Part shown: positions 58,837 to 64,000 of the stretch, one piece after another | Layout of the letters: every line of letters starts with the position of its first letter | Numbering within the stretch: position 1 is the stretch's first letter | Origin: Cydia pomonella | Lineage: Eukaryota > Arthropoda > Insecta > Lepidoptera > Tortricidae | Length of the DNA stretch: 64,000 nt | Assembly: GCF_033807575.1 (NCBI RefSeq) | Contig: NC_084707.1 | Coordinates: 10,836,550 to 10,900,549, forward strand | Reading direction: 5' to 3' | Made by a program: the position numbers and the translations under genes | The notes under the pieces: model-generated | What the model was told of the DNA's origin: nothing | The model's input: the letters and a program-made list of their open reading frames with translations, nothing else | The model's database searches: none

Positions 58837-59688
58837 TCTGTCAATCTTTAAGGACAACAAGTTAATTTATAAATTAATTAATTACGCATGACGGGGACTA
58901 TTCCCGACAATGTAGGGCCTTATAACTAACTAATTCAGCGTACATTTTTCTTGAAACAAGAAAACATGTAAGTAGGTGAATTATGTACAGCGTCGTCAGC
59001 CATATCGTTTATCAAGTATTACGTGATTTCAGTAAGCTCAATCGATAGATGTAATAACATATAGCATTGTTCGCCGCGAGTATTGTTTCGAGCACCGAAT
59101 TGCGGATACATCTTCATTAGTAGTGGTCATAGAACAGTGCTGCACCGCGCACGCGCAGTGTTGTGCAGGTTGCCCCACGACCCTAGCTCAGCTCGATTGC
59201 TCACTCGATTAGTACACAAGGCTTTATTCTTGCATGCTTAATAACTCATTGTTCCTAAATTTATTGCCGTTTCGTGTCGCAATATGTGTATGTCAACTTT
59301 CTTGTGCCCATAACCTGCAATAGTAACTAATAATTCGCAACACGATAATCGTGAAAAAAATAACACACTGACTATGAGGTTTTTTAAACCATAATTATAT
59401 GTACGTATATAGGTAAGTGTGAGCTAACATCCATCAGATTGTATAAATATGTATACACAGTTAAAACTGCATAGGTTACGTGTTACCGCCCGAAATGTGA
59501 TAAAAAACACGTTTTCTTTGACCCGGATCTACCACGTGCTTAGCAACTTTGACTTGTTGATTACGATCTCTTGACATTCACCCTTTAATATTGATGAATA
59601 ATAAATACCTATTGTATTGTATATCTTTTGTATTTGATGAAAATTGCAAACTGATATAATATATTATTATAACTGGTAAAGTCGTATA

Positions 59689-59824
59689 TTAACACATTCA
59701 CCGCTGAGCTACGGTTGTAGCGCTACGTCGTAGCCGATAACATGGATTTCCCGGTATACATATAGCAGAAATGCTTCGTAGAAGCAAAACGACAACGTGT
59801 TGTGATTAGCGCTGAATGGGTTAA
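59689..59824. mobile_element. TTAA-flanked MITE (piggyBac-like)
   Basis: TTAACACATTCACCGCT on the left mirrors AGCGCTGAATGGGTTAA on the right. TTAA at both ends fits piggyBac-type targeting. It is 136 bp and non-coding. Confidence 0.8.
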
Positions 59825-62800
59825 CTGGACAAAATCTAATAAATATGAAAACTACCCATGAAAAATAATATTATATTCATATTCATCTACGCTTAAAACT
59901 CAATGAAGAAGCAATGAGCAAAATATAATATATATGTAGAATACTTATAGTGTTCGCATAGAAATAGCACGCGCGTTGAAGTCTTTTGTTCACGGGCGGG
60001 TGTCAAGTTTATTTATGCACAGTTATGCAAACGAAACGGTGATTGTGTCATTATTAATTTTTCGACCCAGTAGCAAAACGTGACAATAAGTATCATAATA
60101 AAAGATTAATTTGTTATTATATTTATTATCATCAATCTGCTATTTGTCACCAAGTTTAAGCCGTACGAATTGGGTGAAATACCAACTTGCAAGACAAATT
60201 TACTTTGTAAATTATTAAGTAAGTACCGGAAATCCTTTTTTATACCAAAGTTAAAGAAGGCGACAACTCGTGTGATACAGACGTTGCGTCCATTCGCATA
60301 AAACGTAACAAAAGAGCCATATGATCAATAATTACTGTATTTTCATTCATTCCGCAAGTCACTAACAAGAATCGAAGCGCTGAAGTAGAAAAAGTAGATA
60401 ATCTATAAGTACGTATAATTGAGTGGCTTGATTACGTTACGCAATGTGTAATATGTAGAGCAAAAAATCAGAGGGTTAGGTTTCTCGTGGTCGCGAGCGA
60501 ACGAGCGCGGCGCAGTCTCACGCGCGCTGCTCTTCTATTATTAGTTTTAATTTATTTACATAGTTTACAGTACATATTATGGTGCTACTTTACCGCACTA
60601 GTCCCTTCGGTCGTGTTTTAATTTATCGCACTTCGCACTTGTATCGTAATGTACTATTAGTGTACTTGTGTTTTAGATTTTCGTTTGGCCTGTTTACGTA
60701 TTGATTAGTATAGTGCTTAGTACGAGTATATTCACTTGCTGTGAACGATGTTCGAATTGCCATTAATATGTCATAGTTTTCAATTGCTTGCTTGAGTTAA
60801 TACTCGTAATAATGCAGTATTTAATTACTTTTCATGAAAAATTAAAAAGCCTTATTCAGCTTATTGTGGGACTTACTCAATTTGTGTAATAATGTAAAAA
60901 AAAACAATATTAATAATAAATACAAATCTTCGAAAATGAACTATGCCATTTAGTTTAATTTCGTTGCGAATAAATAAATGCTAGCAATTGGTATTTTAAA
61001 TGTTAATTTCTTATAAGTAGTTGGTAGATATATTTCACATAAATACATGGCCAGAAATCTCAAAACCAGCTATTAAACTAGAATATCGCTTATTTAAAAA
61101 AACAAATGTGTGTTATTGATCAATGAGCAAGTCCTTGTTGCCGGCCCGAGCTGGGTGCCACGAGTTATGGAAATAGCCAGATTGATTTAATAGTTCCAGT
61201 TTACCCATACATTTAGGAAACTTGCTACAGATTTGCCATGTTTTGATAATTATTGTAATTTTCACATAGCTTGGGTACCGTGACAGCTGTCAAAAAATAT
61301 ATATAACCTAAAAACTTAAAATATATATATATTTATTTAATCTTGCACAAAATTACAAAAAATGAGTACTAATGGCGGACTTAACGCCTTGAGACATTCT
61401 CTACCAGACAACTATTGGGCTAAACAGAAACAGTTTGGTGCAGGATTGTACTTATAAAGAGTTCATATGCATAAAATAAAGATTTTTTTTTTTTTATATT
61501 CAAAGGTTGTTGGCTAATTTAGGTTGTTTACTACTTTGATACGTACTCAGGTACTGATTACTTTTGCTGTATATAAGAATATTTTTGGTTATGCATAGAA
61601 CCTTCATGTGATGAGACTACGTCTATAGATGGACATCACATCAACCATTCCCGTTTCTTACAAATCCTTTCTATCCGAATCCGTTCTAGACGTTTAGGAG
61701 ACGAATATAAAAAATAAATAAATAACCGCAGTGTCACACCCTAAGCGCATACAACGTCTCTATTAAGGTGGTTCGACTAGGTTACCCAAAGCTTAAACCT
61801 CACTAGATGGCGCCACAATTGCAAATTTTGAGTTTTAATTTTTTTGTGGAGTAGTCTTGGTATTTCTATACTGTAAATTATGTTTAGCGCACTCTTTAAA
61901 TAAATATTGAACTATTACAACAAATATTGGACACTTCATTGTACAAAAACTACCCCTTAATGTCGACAGAATGTTTCTTGACTCTATTTCTAAGTATCAC
62001 TCACACATTCAAACAGTCTTATTGGGATCCTTGTAGTAGACAATTTGGCACAGCGTGAGTAGGCTTCAATAGCGTTGCGGTATGTACGTGGATATACATG
62101 CAAGAGGATGTGGGTTCGAGACTCAATAATTTTTTTTTTTGTTATCAGTATTATCAAGTACCTATTATTAATAAATTATTTTATGAGAAATATGAGCGTT
62201 TTCCATAAAAATATTAAAAATCTGATTCTCACACATCATGATATTTTTGGGTTCTTCCAACTCAGAATCACTAGCATAATCAATCCTCGTGCTAAAAAAA
62301 CCCGAAAATTTGTATTGAAATTTTAGTTTTACACTGAAATTTCTTTCACACTAAAATGTGACGTAATGGTATGGATATTTTAGGATATCTTTTTTTAATG
62401 CTAGGGTGGAGAAGATTCTAAGTAGAATGAACCTAAGAAAGTCCAAATTTGTAAGTCAGATTTTCCGGTATTTTTTTCAATAAAAAACGCTGTTTTGTTC
62501 TAAAATTAAAGCAATCCCTTACTACCCAGCCTTTAAAAATGTAGGTACTATTTTACAGTAGAATTAAAACATTTTTTTACGATACATTCAATTAAATTAC
62601 AGTGAGTTACAAAATTGCATGGCCTTCTATTTATAACCATTATAAAAAGAAATGAGATATTTACCATGTTTGTTTATATTATTGATTTCCCGATATTTTG
62701 ACACAACTAGAAGTTTCACACAATGCCTAGAGATAGAAAATTATTTATTTATTTTATTTATTGTCAATTTCATTCAACGGATCACATCATATCCAATTTA

Positions 62801-62950
62801 TGTGTTTATGTATTGCATTGTTTTGTACCTAGTTGGTTATTAAATTCTGTTACTGCAATAATCTTTATCTACATAAAATATACCAACGAAAGTTTAATAA
62901 AGTATATATTAAAATGAAGTACACAAAATCAGGAATTACATATGACAATA
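59825..62950. other. CDA1 upstream / intron 1 region, no gene seen
   Basis: AT-rich. It contains a small repeat shared with 15548-15625 (60598-60660), a SINE tail fragment (60862-60910) and a B-box-like GGGTTCGAGACTC at about 62112-62124. A GC-rich stretch at 60480-60530 with a minus-strand GCGCGTGAGACTG could hold a CDA1 first-exon donor, but no signal-peptide frame is evident. Confidence 0.4.
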
Positions 62951-63425
62951 TCATTCAAAATCGCCTCCTCTGGCTTTCACACAGGCCCTCAAACGACGAG
63001 GCCAGTCATCAATAGCGGCACGCACGATTGTCATGTCTAATTCCGTCACTGTCTTAACTATGGCCCGCTTGAGGGAGTTAAGATTTGTGTGGGGTCTAGC
63101 ACAGGCTTTCTCCTCAATAACCTGCTATGTGGCATAATCCAGGGGGTTAAGGTCCGGGCTGGAGGACGGCCAGTCTTTGTGGGCAATAAAGTCAATTTTG
63201 TTCCTTCGAAACCAGGCTTGAGTTGTTTTTGCCTTATGTGCAGGAGCTGAGTCCTGTTCAAAGATCCATGGCTGGTTTCGAAATAGGGTGTGGCTTAAGG
63301 GCTTCACTATTGGTTCGAGAACGGTTTCCAGTTTCCGGTTTTCACACCTTTTTCACAGAAATGAATCTGTGTTAGCCCTGAGTATGACACACCCAAAATC
63401 ATATTTGGCGGGTGCCCACATTTGT
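62951..63425 (-). pseudogene. maT-type (DD37D) mariner transposase, C-terminal half
   Basis: The minus strand reads HFCEKGVKTGN (shifted frame), ETVLEPIVKPLSHTLFRNQP, WIFEQDSAPAHKAKTTQAWF, WPSSSPDLNPLDYAT, a TAG in place of the usual Trp, then VIEEKACARPHTNLNSLKRA and VKARGGDFE with a TGA at 62951. Counting from the Asp of EQDSAP to the Asp of PLDY gives 37 intervening residues, the spacing of the lepidopteran maT group. The N-terminal half is missing; the fragment is cut off at about 63425 next to another MITE. Confidence 0.85.
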
Positions 63426-63432
63426 GCAACGC

Positions 63433-63923
63433 AATAGGGTTGTTTCCATCTACAAATCTTAGGGCATAATTGTATCCCAATAAATTCTTTTGGATTATAA
63501 GAACATGTTAAACTACTTTTAGGGGACCTGTAATTATGGTCATTACAGGTTTTTGTAAATATTGAATTTAAAATATCTTTTGGCACACGTCACGTGACCA
63601 AACTCGAAACGTCATTGAAGATTCTGATGACGTCACAACTCTCGGGTTGACACTGTTGACAGTTAGGCGATTAACAAAAAATGACAAATATCAGTTGACA
63701 GTTCGTATCTTCTACGTGTGTATGTAGTTACGTGTCAAACCATAAACTGTGACGTCACACAATTTTCAAAGAGCGTTTTGGGCGCGAAAGCATCTGTCAA
63801 AATATATTTTGTTAATTTAACATATTTAAAGCCATTTTTAGTATAAAAGCTGAATTTTAAGGCAACTTTTAGTTAATATAGAAAGTAATACAAGCGTTTC
63901 AAAAAATTGGAAACAACCCTATT
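63433..63923. mobile_element. MITE with AATAGGGTTGTTTCCA ends
   Basis: AATAGGGTTGTTTCCA at 63433 is exactly mirrored by TGGAAACAACCCTATT ending at 63923. The interior of about 460 bp includes GTGACGTCAC-like words and no ORF with a recognisable family. It abuts the broken end of the maT transposase fragment, so its insertion may have cut that gene. Confidence 0.8.
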
Positions 63924-64000
63924 ACTGCGATACGATTCTCTTTTACGACGAGATAAGCGTTATGTGTGGTATATAATTATAGCTCACAAATCCGAGTTTG

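Noticed and set aside
62069..62126. tRNA gene suggested by GGGTTCGAGACTC
   Set aside because: No credible cloverleaf or A box at proper spacing; probably a degraded SINE head.
1..64000. CRISPR array, operons, riboswitches or ribosome binding sites
   Set aside because: Introns, LINEs, SINEs and MITEs show nuclear insect DNA; no short regularly spaced direct repeats were seen.

Overview
The window looks like nuclear DNA of a moth or butterfly. It is AT-rich and intron-containing, and it is packed with decayed non-LTR retrotransposons, tRNA-derived SINEs and dozens of foldback MITEs of kinds common in Lepidoptera. Five host genes can be built from spliced exons. They are mTERF3 (7685-8980, +), ERGIC3 (8991-21978, -), ROMO1 (13009-13411, +, nested in an ERGIC3 intron), chitin deacetylase 2 (CDA2/vermiform type, 34185-40256, -) and chitin deacetylase 1 (CDA1/serpentine type, 53467-57578, -, first coding exon not found). 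All exon joins were made by reading GT/AG sites and codon phase.

Layout. 1-7150 holds LINE remnants: an RTE/Craft-like tail, a CR1/Jockey-like element with its 3' repeat tail, and a second RT pseudogene interrupted by a tRNA-containing insertion. 7.6-22 kb is the housekeeping cluster. mTERF3 and ERGIC3 are convergent with 10 bp between stop codons, and ROMO1 lies antisense in the 7.6 kb ERGIC3 intron 6. MITEs, one SINE and a LINE pseudogene fill the ERGIC3 introns. 22166-33433 is one very large inverted repeat (two arms of about 5.2 kb around an 828 bp spacer). Each arm holds two copies of a transposon unit (called unit U here) encoding a two-exon THAP-like zinc finger, a captured 3' part of a LINE with RNase H, and a SINE. 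34-57.6 kb holds the tandem pair CDA2 and CDA1 in the same orientation, separated by about 13 kb of intergenic DNA with few recognisable features. 57.6-64 kb is upstream of CDA1 and carries MITEs and a maT-type (DD37D) mariner transposase fragment.

Functional themes. CDA1 and CDA2 are secreted CBM14-LDLa-deacetylase proteins of cuticle and tracheal matrix. CDA1 keeps the expected catalytic residues. CDA2 as read here has lost the Asp-Asp of motif 1 and the first His of motif 2, so it may be non-catalytic. CDA2 also has two in-phase, homologous exons for the C-terminal half of its chitin-binding domain, which look mutually exclusive. mTERF3 and ROMO1 are mitochondrial, and ERGIC3 works in ER-Golgi cargo transport.

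The most unusual structure is the 11.3 kb palindrome with its THAP-only transposon units. It could be a real recent inverted duplication or an assembly fold-back, and small arm-specific differences argue for the former.
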